Assembly (NCBI GenBank): GCA_021234155.1
Contig: JAJEKV010000017.1
Coordinates: 17,434,372 to 17,498,371 of the forward strand
Direction: 5' to 3'
Length of the DNA stretch: 64,000 nucleotides
From: Isoetes taiwanensis
Lineage: Eukaryota; Streptophyta; Lycopodiopsida; Isoetales; Isoetaceae
Both the position numbers and the translations under genes were made by a program. The stretch's first letter is position 1; each line of letters opens with the position of its first letter. Shown here in pieces: positions 23,235 to 32,852 of the stretch. The notes under the pieces were generated by a model. The model saw only the letters and a program-made list of their open reading frames with translations, did no database searches and was not told the DNA's origin.

Positions 23235-25419
23235 GCATTCATGGCCATGGCTTTTGATCCAACACCATTTCCACCAAATGGCTTAACTCCATCACAAAAT
23301 CTACACGAGGTGCCTATGTTATGCATTCTTGCTCCCATTGTTGTATATGTGTCAATAAGAGCGCATGCATAACATGGGCACCCCATGCCAACTTTGCAAT
23401 TGAAACCAAGGTTCTCGTGGTCCTAGCAAAGATTAATGTCATTTGAACACTCTATACACATGGCAAAGAATAGAACGTAATTTATACCGTAAATGCTGGA
23501 CTTACTTGATATTAGATAGATCCATAGTGGTATGTCCCGGAGCGTAGATAGAACAGAAAATGAAGCTGATCCCCAGAGATATATTGGCGTAAGAATGCGC
23601 CAAGAAGAGCGCCAAGAAAGATTCGAAAGAAGAAGGAGGATTCGCCAGAAGAAAGCGCCCAAGAATCACCGGGATTTCGTGGCCTGGCGAAGAAAGCGCC
23701 GATAAAGACGCATGCGCCTTTGCAAAGTTTCAGCTCGAGAAAGGAAGCGCGCCTTTTGCGAAGCGCAAATACCGAGACGATCGCTGGATTCGAAGCGCTC
23801 AACCGTAGACCCAAAACGCCTCGCAGGCCGTGGCATGGTCGAGATAAGTGGGAGCACGGGCAAAGAGGAGCGAAAGGCAAAGTACAATTTTCAAAATCGA
23901 CGATCTAAATTTGGACAGTGGCAAATTTTTAATATACGCAAGGAATTTTTGACTTTTATGTTAATTGGCGGGCGGAATTTTGAATTTTATGTTCAAATTT
24001 TGGCGCAAGGCTTAGGGAGTGAAATATTCGACTTCAAAATTCAATTGTATGTATGGCGCTCGGACCCCACGCTGCATGGGCGGAGTGGGCGGTCAATATT
24101 GCATGGCGGCTGGACTGCTGACGGCGCACGGCCGTTGGATCGCTGACGCACTCCAAGGCATGGCCGGCCGGTATGGCGCCTGACCGCCACTCTGCATATT
24201 GACTAGCCATGGGCCCTAGTTGGTCACCTGTTTTTCCAGTTTTCATTCGGCTTTATTCGTTTTCGATTCCGGCTCATAAGCCTCGACCTTAACCTTGTAG
24301 CCAAGCAAAGCGCCAAATGGCTTCAAATACTTCTAAAGCAACCCTTTTTTCATCCTTTTTTCGTTGATTTCTGGCGCCATTTCCCCGCAGCTTCACCGCC
24401 TCAACACATCTAGATACACAACGGTTTTGGACCAAATTCAAAGGCGCAAATGGAAATGGACAATTCGAGCTCAACAAAATGTGGAGACGAAGCTAGCTTA
24501 CCTCAAGGGACGTATGTGTCGTCTACTTGCATTGTTTGTTTGGGCTAAATGGCGCCACCGGGCGCTTATTTAGATGCCTGTAACCACTTTTAGGGTCTTA
24601 TAGTTGACAAATGGCTTTATGGCGCCATTTGGATGATTGAGTGCACTTTAGAGTCTTAGCTTACTTTAGGATGCCCGGTAGCTTACCATAGGGTCTTGTT
24701 GTTGGCAAATGGCGCCATGGCGCCATTTTGATGTGTATTAGCATACATTTGGGACTTGTTGTTGGCAAATGGCTTTGGGCTTCATTTGCCAAACAACAAG
24801 GCCCTATGGTAAGCTAATACATTATCAAATGGCAACAACAAGGTTCTTATGGTGTTAATACATCAAATGGCGCCATGGCGCCATTTGATGTCTATTAGCA
24901 TACATTGGGAACTTGTTGTTTGCCTAGTCATCCGGTTCATGGCTCGCTTGTTCTGTTGTGGTATCTCCTACGGTCGCCGCGGTGCCTCCACCGCCCGATC
25001 CACTCTCCTTCAACCATCTTCCTCGGCGAATATTGCGTAGGGGAGTGGTTTTGACTGGTGGGAGGCCTCTTCACCAAACGCAGGATAGGCATACGATCAG
25101 CCTCCGTGCTTATGACCGATCGATATACAAATGGCCACGGCGCCATTTGCCAACCACAACCTATTGTCCCGCCTTTGTTCAAACCATTTACCGATGCCTC
25201 TTTGTTGCTGATGCCTCTTTGTTGCAGCTATCTTACGCGTGCGAAAACACAATTTCAATCACTGCATCTATGATGCCGATAGACGTGCACTGGTGCATGG
25301 AAGTACGCGTGAGCTCCTCATCGCTAGCACATGTGCTCTAAAGGAGATCAAGCAGAAGAGAGCTCGCCTCCTTATAAGGGAGACAGACACGTAAATGGCA
25401 GCATTTACCCGGCCCGTGT
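23235..25419. repeat. Palindrome-rich region between divergent transposon genes
   Basis: The word AAATGGCGCCAT(TT) or close variants recurs, for example near 24,370, 24,550, 24,620, 24,710 (tandem pair), 24,868 (tandem pair) and 25,133. Nested inverted repeats such as taccatagggtcttgttgtt (24,684) against aacaacaaggccctatggta (24,792) make the stretch 24,680-24,930 a cluster of hairpins. Open frames here (23,712-24,146 plus strand, 144 codons; 24,958-25,341, 127 codons) are unassigned. The region lies between the minus-strand DUF7869 gene and the plus-strand cargo gene, so it may hold both promoters. Confidence 0.6.
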
Positions 25420-26110
25420 ATCTTGGTCCAAATGAAGTTGGTTGCCAAGAGCTGTCCGCGAGGATTGATCCGGGTGGTCCGTGAAGATACTTTGAAGGAG
25501 AATAATTGTGTACTATGTGGATGGAAGTTTTATGATCCCACTGTAATGTCCGCTAGCATTGCAAATGTAGCCGGTTCGGCGGCGAAGCAAGGTCGGATGC
25601 CGCCACACATTAACAAATGACTTTGAAGAAGCCGACATCAAAGGTCCACAAGAAATCTTGAGGGGCTTTATGATTCTTCGCGAATCGGATGAACGAATTC
25701 GAAAATCCTCAGCTCATTCGTTGTCAACGCAATAGCCCACCAGTGAACTACCCGCCATTGTGGACACGGCCTGGCTAAAAACAGTGAGCAAGAAGAAGAC
25801 AAGACAACCTAGGGGATACACCCGCAATTTCCACAAAGACTCCTCATCTTCTATCGAGGATGTCCCGAACCGAGGAAGGAAAGGCGGCGGCAAGAGGAAA
25901 GTTAAGAGAAAGGATCACAAAGATCCGTGATATGGAAAAGAAGGAAAAGAAACAATCTAAAGAAAAGGAAGAGAAGGAAAAGGAAGAGAAGGAAAAGGAA
26001 GAGAAGGAAAAGAAAGAGAAGGAAAAGAAAGAGAAGGAAGATAAAGAAAAAGAGGGAAAAGAAGGAAAAGAAAAGGGCAAGGAAAGAAAAGGATAGGGAA
26101 GGCAAGGGGC
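25420..26110 (+). pseudogene. N-terminal part of cargo gene: Cys pair and Lys/Glu-rich linker
   Basis: The frame at 25,423-25,620 contains NNCVLCGWKF with a CX2C pair, resembling the start of a zinc finger. After a broken stretch, 25,860-26,096 encodes an almost pure Lys/Glu repeat (KEEKEKEE type) that would form a long charged helix. Both are on the same strand as, and upstream of, the ParB-like segment at 26,516. They may belong to one long protein, though frame breaks prevent proof. Confidence 0.4.
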
Positions 26111-26515
26111 GTAAGGAAGGAAAGGCGACACAGAAAACGGAGGGAAAGCAAGTGGAGACAGAGGAAACGGATGGGAAAAGAAGAAGCACAGGCGGAGACC
26201 CTTGAGAAGGAGAGGACACCAAAAAAAAAGGAGAGCCTCGGGACTCCAAGTCCCTTTGAAGTCCTAGAAGTGGTGGTGAACCTCCGAGCCCAAGGCATAG
26301 CGAGGATCCCGGACACACCGCCAAAAGGGTCCCCATTAAGAAGCTAGAGCCAAAGAAGCTCACATTAAGAATAGCTCAAAGACTTGCTAGAGGTGCCTGC
26401 AAATCTTCTGGTGGAAAGGTCGAAGAGGAAAAGACGGCAATGCGAATACAATCGCGAAAAATTTACGATCACCCATCTGTTTTCCTCTCGGTGTCACATT
26501 CATTAAAAAATAGAC

Positions 26516-27001
26516 GTGTTCAAATTATATCAAGGACCAGCAAATCTGACATCTAGACCAAGGAATATGGAGCACGCCAAAACTTTGGTGGAGTCCTTTC
26601 GAGAGACCCACATCCGCCTTCACTCCCGCGATGTGATTCCATTCAATCCCCTCACAAACAAACCGGTCCCTTGGAAAACCGAGGATGACCTCATGGGGAT
26701 GCACTATTATATAGTGAATGGTAATCATTCGATTATGGCTGCTCAACTTGTATGTAGAAGACTCGGCACACCAAAGTCCCAAGAGCAAATGTCAAAGATT
26801 TATCTTCAACGGAATTGCCGAAAGTGTTGTCCGCAATACGAATCCAACAGAATGCCCGCAAATTTCGGTTGTGAAGTCAATGATATCACCGCGAAGACTA
26901 TTTTCAAAGAGCCATTCATTGATAACGCAACCCCACCAGCGCGGCAGCAATATGCTCTATCACGAAGCCCGATCCATCGGACGCGGGCAATCTCGCCGTA
27001 A
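26516..27001 (+). pseudogene. ParB/sulfiredoxin-like domain segment
   Basis: The product reads RETHIRLHSRDVIPFNPLTN, then a stretch ending MHYYIVNGNHSIMAAQLVCR. A hydrophobic strand followed by [VI]xGNHxxxAA is the signature of the ParB-like fold (compare GxHRxxA in ParB and sulfiredoxins), used for DNA or nucleotide binding. The later segment ANFGCEVNDITAKTIFKEPF is not recognised. The copy is followed by stops and by GGCGCC palindromes at 27,057-27,125. The assignment rests on motif pattern alone. Confidence 0.4.
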
Positions 27002-27189
27002 CCATACAAGGTACATGTTTTAATTTTCTTGCAAGATTACCAAAACGGCTTCCGCGGGCGCCATTTGTTCACTCAAACGGCGCCACGGGCGCCATTTCCT
27101 CACTAAATGGCGCCACCGCGCCATTTGCTCATTAAATGTTCAAGTCTAACTTCTTGTTGTTTCCAAATAATCGGCTCGGCTGAAGTTAC

Positions 27190-27460
27190 CATGCGTGGTA
27201 AGCATCCTAAAGATTTCAACCGGTGGGTCTTCATGCGGAGGATATTTTTCGATTATTCGTGTCCCTATGGAACTTGTGGAAATCTTGCAAGCTAAAAGAC
27301 AACAAGGGACAAACTATTACATGGAATCGGGCAAAAGAATCGACTACTTCAAATGTCGGACCTACGAGGTGCATGAGGGGTATGGACTACGAAGACCGCT
27401 CTGTTACATTCGAGGAAGTCTTTGGATGGGAAGACCTTCGCCAAGGTCACTAGTGATTAT
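27190..27460 (+). pseudogene. Cargo gene, unrecognised middle segment 1
   Basis: An open plus-strand stretch (QPVGLHAEDIFRLFVSLWN near the left edge, MDYEDRSVTFEEVFGWEDL near the right) lies between the ParB-like and methyltransferase-like parts and probably belongs to the same decayed gene. No family was recognised. Confidence 0.35.
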
Positions 27461-27539
27461 CTGAGTAAGCAATTCTTCAAGGCAAGGGCAAAGACACTAA
27501 GATCCATATCTTTCTTGAAGAAGGAGATTTTTGCATCAC

Positions 27540-28000
27540 GTGAAGGATAATTTTCCGAGGAAGTTCAAGTCCTTCATCGATCTCGATCTTCAGATCTCTT
27601 GGGGCTTGAGGATACCGACCTGATTTCCATGGCCACCTTGCATAGTAAGTGGGTTGAAACCGGAGTGGGCAAGGAAGGCATTTTTCGTTAACGTGCCACC
27701 CGCCTTGGCAAGATTCATAATGCAATCTTTGTCTTGAAGAGAGAGGATGATCAAGACTTCCGTTCGCTGAACTAACTTGACGGACAAGGGACAAGTTGTT
27801 TGCACTCTGTACAAAGTATCCTTGATTGCCCCGGACACTAGAGGCATATTTCCAATGTGGGACAAAACCACACTAACAAATTTCTTTAATACAAATTTGT
27901 AAAAGAACACCACAAATTGATTCTTTTTGGATAGTAGTCTTTGCAAGGCCGGAGCACAACTTTTTGATTTCATCTCAGATTGGATGATCCGGATTCCAGA
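27540..28000 (+). pseudogene. Cargo gene, unrecognised middle segment 2
   Basis: Successive plus-strand blocks in changing frames read sensibly: FPRKFKSFIDLDLQISWGL, HSKWVETGVGKEGIFR, GKIHNAIFVLKREDDQDFRS and a DKGQVVCTLYKVSLIAPDTR segment. They link the ParB-like and methyltransferase-like parts. A 165-codon open frame on the opposite strand (27,590-28,087) is probably a shadow, because the plus-strand blocks are better balanced in composition. Confidence 0.35.
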
Positions 28001-28510
28001 TCCGTAGTATATATTGGCATGTATGAGGATCGAATACAAGAATCCGCCTCCCGAGAGTTGGGAGGCCCATTCACTAGTGTATGCCACAAAGATTCAGCCA
28101 ATCGGAAGGTCCTCTGTCGAAGTTATTGACCTCAAGTTCCCCTTCAACGATCATCCTCAAGAACGCCCACCGGTTCACATGCCCTACGAAGAAGACGAAA
28201 GACGGGGAGACCAGGCTATGGCGGGAAGCTTCTGCCAGATTCAGTTAATCCGGCAAGGCTTGCCGGGGACATAATTATGAGAAACCAGGTGGGTCCTGCT
28301 ACATGCTCGCACCTCGTGCGTAAAATGGTACCGCCAGAATCAGGGTGTTTGATTACTTCTCGTGGTTCTTTTGGCGGGCTTCATTCTTTGAATAAGAGAT
28401 TTTGCATTGTATTCGAAAGTGACCCGCTTAAGCATGAGTGCCTAAAGGGGATTCTAGATAGGCTTGACCGCCATCGAATCCCTACCATCGCACTGCTCCT
28501 TCTGTGATGA
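28001..28510 (+). pseudogene. Putative DNA methyltransferase segment of the cargo gene
   Basis: The stretch 28,014-28,274 encodes IEYKNPPPESWEAHSLVYAT and PFNDHPQERPPVHMPYEEDE. After a frame break, 28,277-28,507 encodes SHLVRKMVPPES, then GSFGGLHSLNKRFCIVFESD and an ECLKGILDRL end. A frame step back at about 28,345 gives VFDYFS just before it. A VhDxFs-GS block, then a LNKR.cIvfE.D strand and a terminal RL, is the SAM-binding pattern of N4/N6-type DNA methyltransferases of the kind that end in this motif. A DPPY/DPPW catalytic motif was not found, so the copy is broken and the call tentative. ParB-like plus methyltransferase pairings are known in phages and other mobile elements. Confidence 0.4.
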
Positions 28511-29059
28511 GAGACCACTGGGCCAGTAGTTGAAGAAGCTGTAGATCCACCAAATCCAGAGATGCCCGAAGCTCCACCCGATGTGGACTATGATGTGATC
28601 AAGAATACACAATTCAATATGGACATTCTTGATGATCCCAATTTCACTTGCCCAGCCGTTCGAGAGCTTCACGGGAGATCCTATGGTTGCTTCTTCTAGC
28701 CATGGCCACCGCCATACCTTTAACCCGATCCTATTGTGGAGCCTGTTCCTGATGAGGAACCCTGAATTTTGTATGAAAATAATGTAAATTGTACACTAAT
28801 ACTCTTGTATACAGGCTGCCTCTTCCGAGTCCTTGCCTGTTTTGGCAAATTTTTTAATATGCAAATCTATGAATTCGGAATTTTTAACTATTTTTGTGAT
28901 GTTATGTTTCTCCAGCTTCATTTTATGCAATGCTAGAATTTTTAATGGCGCCAATAAATGGCACTTTAGATGCATATTTTTTTTAAATGGCGCCATAATT
29001 GCTCAAAAAATTGGCATAAATTTGACTAAAAAGGATTTTCGTTCCTAATTGGAATCACG
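28511..29059. other. Right subterminal region of the nested transposon
   Basis: Non-coding, T-rich towards the end, with GGCGCC palindromes at about 28,945 and 28,987 that match those in the interior. Confidence 0.5.
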
Positions 29060-29088
29060 AAATTTCTCATTTTAATGAAATTGTGCTT
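29060..29088 (-). repeat. Right terminal inverted repeat
   Basis: Its last bases, aatgaaattgtgctt, are the reverse complement of the left end with single-base differences. Confidence 0.88.
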
Positions 29089-29217
29089 CACATACCAAGA
29101 GAACTAAACTCTGAGGCAGATTCCCTATGCAGAGATGTGCTTTTGGAGCATCTAGCTGAAGGAGCCATCAAGGAGGAAGGTCTAGAGGATGAAGAACTTT
29201 AGCAACTCTATCCTATC
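29089..29217 (+). pseudogene. RNase H domain, 3' part
   Basis: The first codons after the transposon encode HIPRELNSEADSLCRDVLLE, the C-terminal block of RNase H (the N-x-x-A-D signature with the last catalytic aspartate). It is in the same frame as the 5' part that ends at 17,302. An in-frame TAG at about 29,202 separates it from the RT frame. Confidence 0.8.
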
Positions 29218-30130
29218 TTGGTAATCAATGCAAGCTCTGAAAAGGAGGTAAGGGAAGTCAAGGTGAGAAAGAATAATGAAGATAGGGTCTTGTACGTAGG
29301 AGACATGTTCAAAGAAGAAGAAAGGGAAGCATTTGTAAGCTTTTTTAACACTTGGAATGATGTTTTTGCTTGGGATTACAAGGAATTGTTTGGAATAGAT
29401 AAGAGTGTTTGTGAATTTGAGATTAAGATAAAAGAAAAATCAAAACCAGTTGTGCAAAAGCTTAGGAGAATTAACACTTGTTTATTAGATCTCATTAGGG
29501 AAGAACTTTTCAAAATGAAAGATGCTGGAGTTATAAAAGAAATCATTAATCCTGATTGGTTGTCTTACATTGTGCCTGTTGAAAAAAAGAACAAAACCAT
29601 TAGGATATGCATTGATTATAGGGATTTAAACAAAGCAACAATAAAAGACTGTTATCCTTTGCCTTTTCTTGAGGAAGTATTGCAGGCAGTTGCAGGGAAG
29701 GAAGTTTATTCATTCTTGGATGGCTTCTCGGGTTTTAAGTAGATCAGTATCAAAGAAGAAGACCAAGCCAAAACATCTTTTGTCACACCTTGGGGAACTT
29801 TTGCCATGAAGAGAATGCCCTTTGGACTTATGAATGCATCTGCCACATTTCAAAGGGCAATGGACACCATTTTCAAGGATATGGCTCCTAGTTTGTTCAG
29901 AGTTTACTTAGATGATCTTTGTGTCAATTCTAAGCTAAAGGATTACATGACATACCTCACACAACTCTGTTCTCTGTGCAGGAAAGGAGGAGTGAGCTTA
30001 AACCCAAGGAAATGCATCTTCTTTTGTTCAAAAGGAGATTTGCTTGGGCATGAAGTCTCAGATCAGGGGATCCAGGTAGCAGAAAGCAAGATTCAAGCCC
30101 TCAGGAACTTAGCACTACCCAAAACCATCA
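29218..30130 (+). pseudogene. Gypsy reverse transcriptase
   Basis: The product shows the RT blocks in order: a segment ending FAWDYKELFGID, KPVVQKLRRIN, IKEIINPDWLSYIVPVEKK, IRICIDYRDLNKATIKDCYP with LPFLEEVL, YSFLDGFSGFK, and after a TAG at about 29,740 MPFGLMNASATFQRAMD and FRVYLDDLCVNS. The YLDD box matches the YxDD catalytic motif, and DYRDLNKAT is typical of Ty3/gypsy. It continues to KGDLLGHEVS..GI, the thumb region. One in-frame stop breaks it. Because the RNase H domain lies upstream, the element is not a standard chromovirus. Confidence 0.9.
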
Positions 30131-30650
30131 AGCAAGTCAAGAGCTTTCTAGGCATGACAAGTTTCTTAAGGATGTATGTGCCACACTTCTCTCATATAGT
30201 CTATCCTATCACAAGCTTGACCAAGGGAAGGAAGTTCTCAAAGAAAGAAAGTAAGTTCATACTTGTAGAGTGGACAGAAACATGCCAAATTTCCTTTGAG
30301 GCAATCATTGAGGCCATCTCGCAAAAATCAACCTTGCTCAAACCACCAAACTTATATGAACCCTTTCAAGCCTATCCGAAAAGTGTGACCAAGAAGGTCA
30401 GTAGGCCTTGCTCGATGCAAGGAGACAACATTGTGACATTTTTTAGCAAGATTTGGTCTGATACTGAAATGAGATATGCCAGACTTGAGAAGAGTGCAGC
30501 AGCTCTGATGTATTTGTTTGACAAACAGGGACACCTGATCCAAAATAGCAAAACACAAGTGTTCATGAAGCAAAATTCACTGCCCTGCTCTTTGCAAAGA
30601 AACCACAGAAAGCCAAACTATGCAGGTGAGCTCGCAAAGTGCAAAATTAT
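30131..30650 (+). pseudogene. RT-associated RNase H, degenerate
   Basis: After the connection VKSFLGMTSFLRMYVPHFSH, the segment that should hold the TDAS block of gypsy RNase H reads differently (PFQAYPKSVTKK). A later piece, NIVTFFSKIWSDTEMRYARL with EKSAAALMYL, matches the FxSR.L...E.RY...E+..LA motif. This second RNase H appears to have lost its catalytic core by mutation. Confidence 0.65.
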
Positions 30651-31840
30651 GATATAGAAATCCAGGTAACTCATAAATCTAAAGATCCTAGTTCTGATCT
30701 TACTAATGTTTTGTTTGAGCTTGAAGACTTAAAGGATTTAGACAGCACTCACATAGAGGCCACAGTTGGCCTACTTGAAGAAGAAGACTGGCAACAACCT
30801 ATTAGGAACTTTCTTGAAAGAGGAGAACTGCCAAAGAATCAGAACTCGAGCCAGCACAGGAGATTCAAAGACAAGGCCAAGAAATTCAGACTAATTGGTG
30901 ATGTTTCGTGTAGGGTGAATAAAGAAGGTATTTTAGTAAGATGTGTGGACAAGTTTGAAGCAGAATTGGTACTGAAAACCTGCCATGAGGGTGTATGTGG
31001 AGGTCACTTTGCTGCTGACACAACTGCCAAAAAGATACTTAGATCAGGTTGCTATTGGCCCTCAATCTTCAAAGACTGCTTTGAAACCATCAGAAGCTGC
31101 CACAAGTGCCAAATCTTTGGGAAAAGGATCCTTCCGCCTGCTCCCCTTACAACCATAATATCTCCAGGATCCTTCCAGGTCTGGGGATTAGACTTTATAG
31201 GACCTATAGACCCTCCTTCTTCTGCTCATCATGAGTTTATATTGATAGCTACTGATTATTTCACAAAATGGGCGTAAGCCGTACCCAATCGAGATAAACC
31301 AATGCCCCGACAACGGCCCGTGTTCCTTCATGAAAACATTTGTGCCAGATTTCGCATTCCCCTGAAGCCAATATTAGACAGAGGTTCACAATTTGTCAAT
31401 GAAGTGATTGACAACCTACTTTGCACCCTCAAGATCAAGCATACAAAGAGTTCAGCATATTATCCTCAAGGAAATGGCCGTATGAAACAAACAAGGTACT
31501 TAAGTCAATTACGCAAAAAAAGGGTGAGCATATCCAAGAAGGATTGGCATTTAAGATTAATCGATGCATTATGGGCCTCTGGAACCACCACAAAGCATGC
31601 TACCAAGCATACCCCATTCAGTTTGGTTTATGGCATTGAAGTTGTTCTACCTATAGAGTTAGAGTTGCCTTCTTTAAGAATGGCACATGTTATTAACCTC
31701 CAAATGGAAGATGCTTTGCAAGACAGGTTCATTAGGTTGATGCAACTTGAAGAGCACAGGTATGATGCTGAAAATGCAGTCTTGTTGAAGAAAGCCAAGG
31801 ATATGGCAGCATTCAAAGCTGCTCACAGGTCGTGCTAAAG
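30639..31840 (+). pseudogene. Gypsy integrase, broken at the catalytic Glu
   Basis: An HHCC zinc domain is visible (CHEGVCGGHF ... CHKCQIFGKR), followed by VWGLDFIGPI (first catalytic Asp) and LDRGSQFVNEV (second Asp, D-x-G-x-x-F). YYPQGNGRM follows, just before the position of the catalytic Glu. A one-base frame change there moves the Glu block (ETNKVLKSIT) into another frame. The open parts are 30,639-31,277 and 31,302-31,838. No chromodomain is seen downstream. Confidence 0.85.
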
Positions 31841-32852
31841 TGGAACAAGGCCAGAGAAAAGGTTGCAGGAAAGTTTGAAAATCTATGGGATGGACCCTAT
31901 GAGGTCATTGGTGAAGCTGGCAGGGAGTTTTATTAGCTCAAGGACCTCACTGATGGCCAAGAATTGCCAAATCCTTCAATATCCTTCACTTAAAGAGGTA
32001 CTGCAACAAAGATGTTGCCTTGAGTTTATTTGAATAGTCCTATTTACAGAACTTAGGTAGTTGTAGGTTCATTTGTATGTTTAAGCTGTTAGATCAGACT
32101 TAGTTAGGCCTATGAAGACAAGTCAGCACCATGTTGAAGACCAATGGAGAACATTTAAAGGAGCATCCAAATTGGCAAAAGGAATCAAGACTCGAGTCAA
32201 AGGCTAAAGGAGAAGTCAAAGAGAGAAGACCCCTAGTCAAAGATTGGAAGACCCTCAAAGAATATGGTATCTTGTCACCTTTGCTTGGCTCAAGAAGGCA
32301 TTGTTCACATCCATCCTCACACCTCATATCCTTTCTTCATCCCATTCATCCTATTTCCATAGTTCAGAGTCCCTTTTCCTAGGTCAAATCTCACACACTC
32401 CATATTTCATGCTCATGCACCATGTAAACACATCCAAGACCAAATCTCAAAGAGCCTAAGTTGACTACCTCGAAAAAAGACTAGGTCAAGGTCAAAAAGT
32501 CATCATTTATTGCCACCTCACCATCATAGTCATTTACACTTAATCCACATCATCACCAAGTCACCTCACACGTGTCATTCACACTTTTGTACACCTCATC
32601 AAGATTTGACCTAGGAAAACTTTCTTTGACACCTTACCTTCCACATCACCATGCCACATCATCACCATTGCCAAGTCATCACCCTCATGCCACTTCATCT
32701 TGTACACCATGGAAAATGGGCCAAAAAATAAAGTTGGCTATTTTCAAATTTTGTTTTTTCCAGCTGAAAGCTCACAAAAAAATATACAAAAAGATGGTTA
32801 AAACTTCTCATTTTGACCACATCTAGCCCATCATTTAGGCATTCTTGGGATT
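31841..32852. other. 3' untranslated region of the gypsy element
   Basis: After the integrase tail (FENLWDGPYEVIGEAG) there are about 800 bases without a conserved frame. Short purine-rich words such as aaaggagaagtcaaagagag (32,207) might be polypurine tracts, but I cannot fix the plus-strand primer or the exact LTR start. Confidence 0.45.

Larger units (their letters stand above)
17303..29088. mobile_element. 11.8-kb nested DNA transposon with DUF7869-type gene and cargo
   Basis: The left end starts aagcacaatttcatt and the right end finishes aatgaaattgtgctt, so the ends are inverted repeats. The element is flanked by the 4-bp duplication CACA and interrupts the RNase H domain of the surrounding gypsy element. 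Inside are a degraded minus-strand gene with HDKMD, LDN.SGQNK and GHTHDDID blocks (DUF7869 type, probable transposase), and a degraded plus-strand gene with ParB-like and methyltransferase-like segments. Two minisatellites and many GGCGCC palindromes fill the remainder. A 4-bp duplication is reported for Sola1, Ginger, Academ and Chapaev-type elements among others, so the superfamily cannot be fixed from it. Confidence 0.85.
17299..29092. repeat. 4-bp target duplication CACA flanking the nested transposon
   Basis: CACA occurs at 17,299-17,302 and again at 29,089-29,092, immediately outside the inverted ends. Taking one copy away leaves the RNase H codons of the host gypsy element exactly in frame across the site. 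Confidence 0.9.

Noticed and set aside
25844-26363. Ser/Phe/Leu-rich minus-strand frames
   Set aside because: Antisense of the Lys/Glu repeat; low complexity only.
27590-28087. 165-codon open frame on the minus strand inside the transposon
   Set aside because: The plus strand gives sensible, composition-balanced blocks that connect ParB-like and methyltransferase-like parts; the minus frame has no motif and is most likely its shadow.
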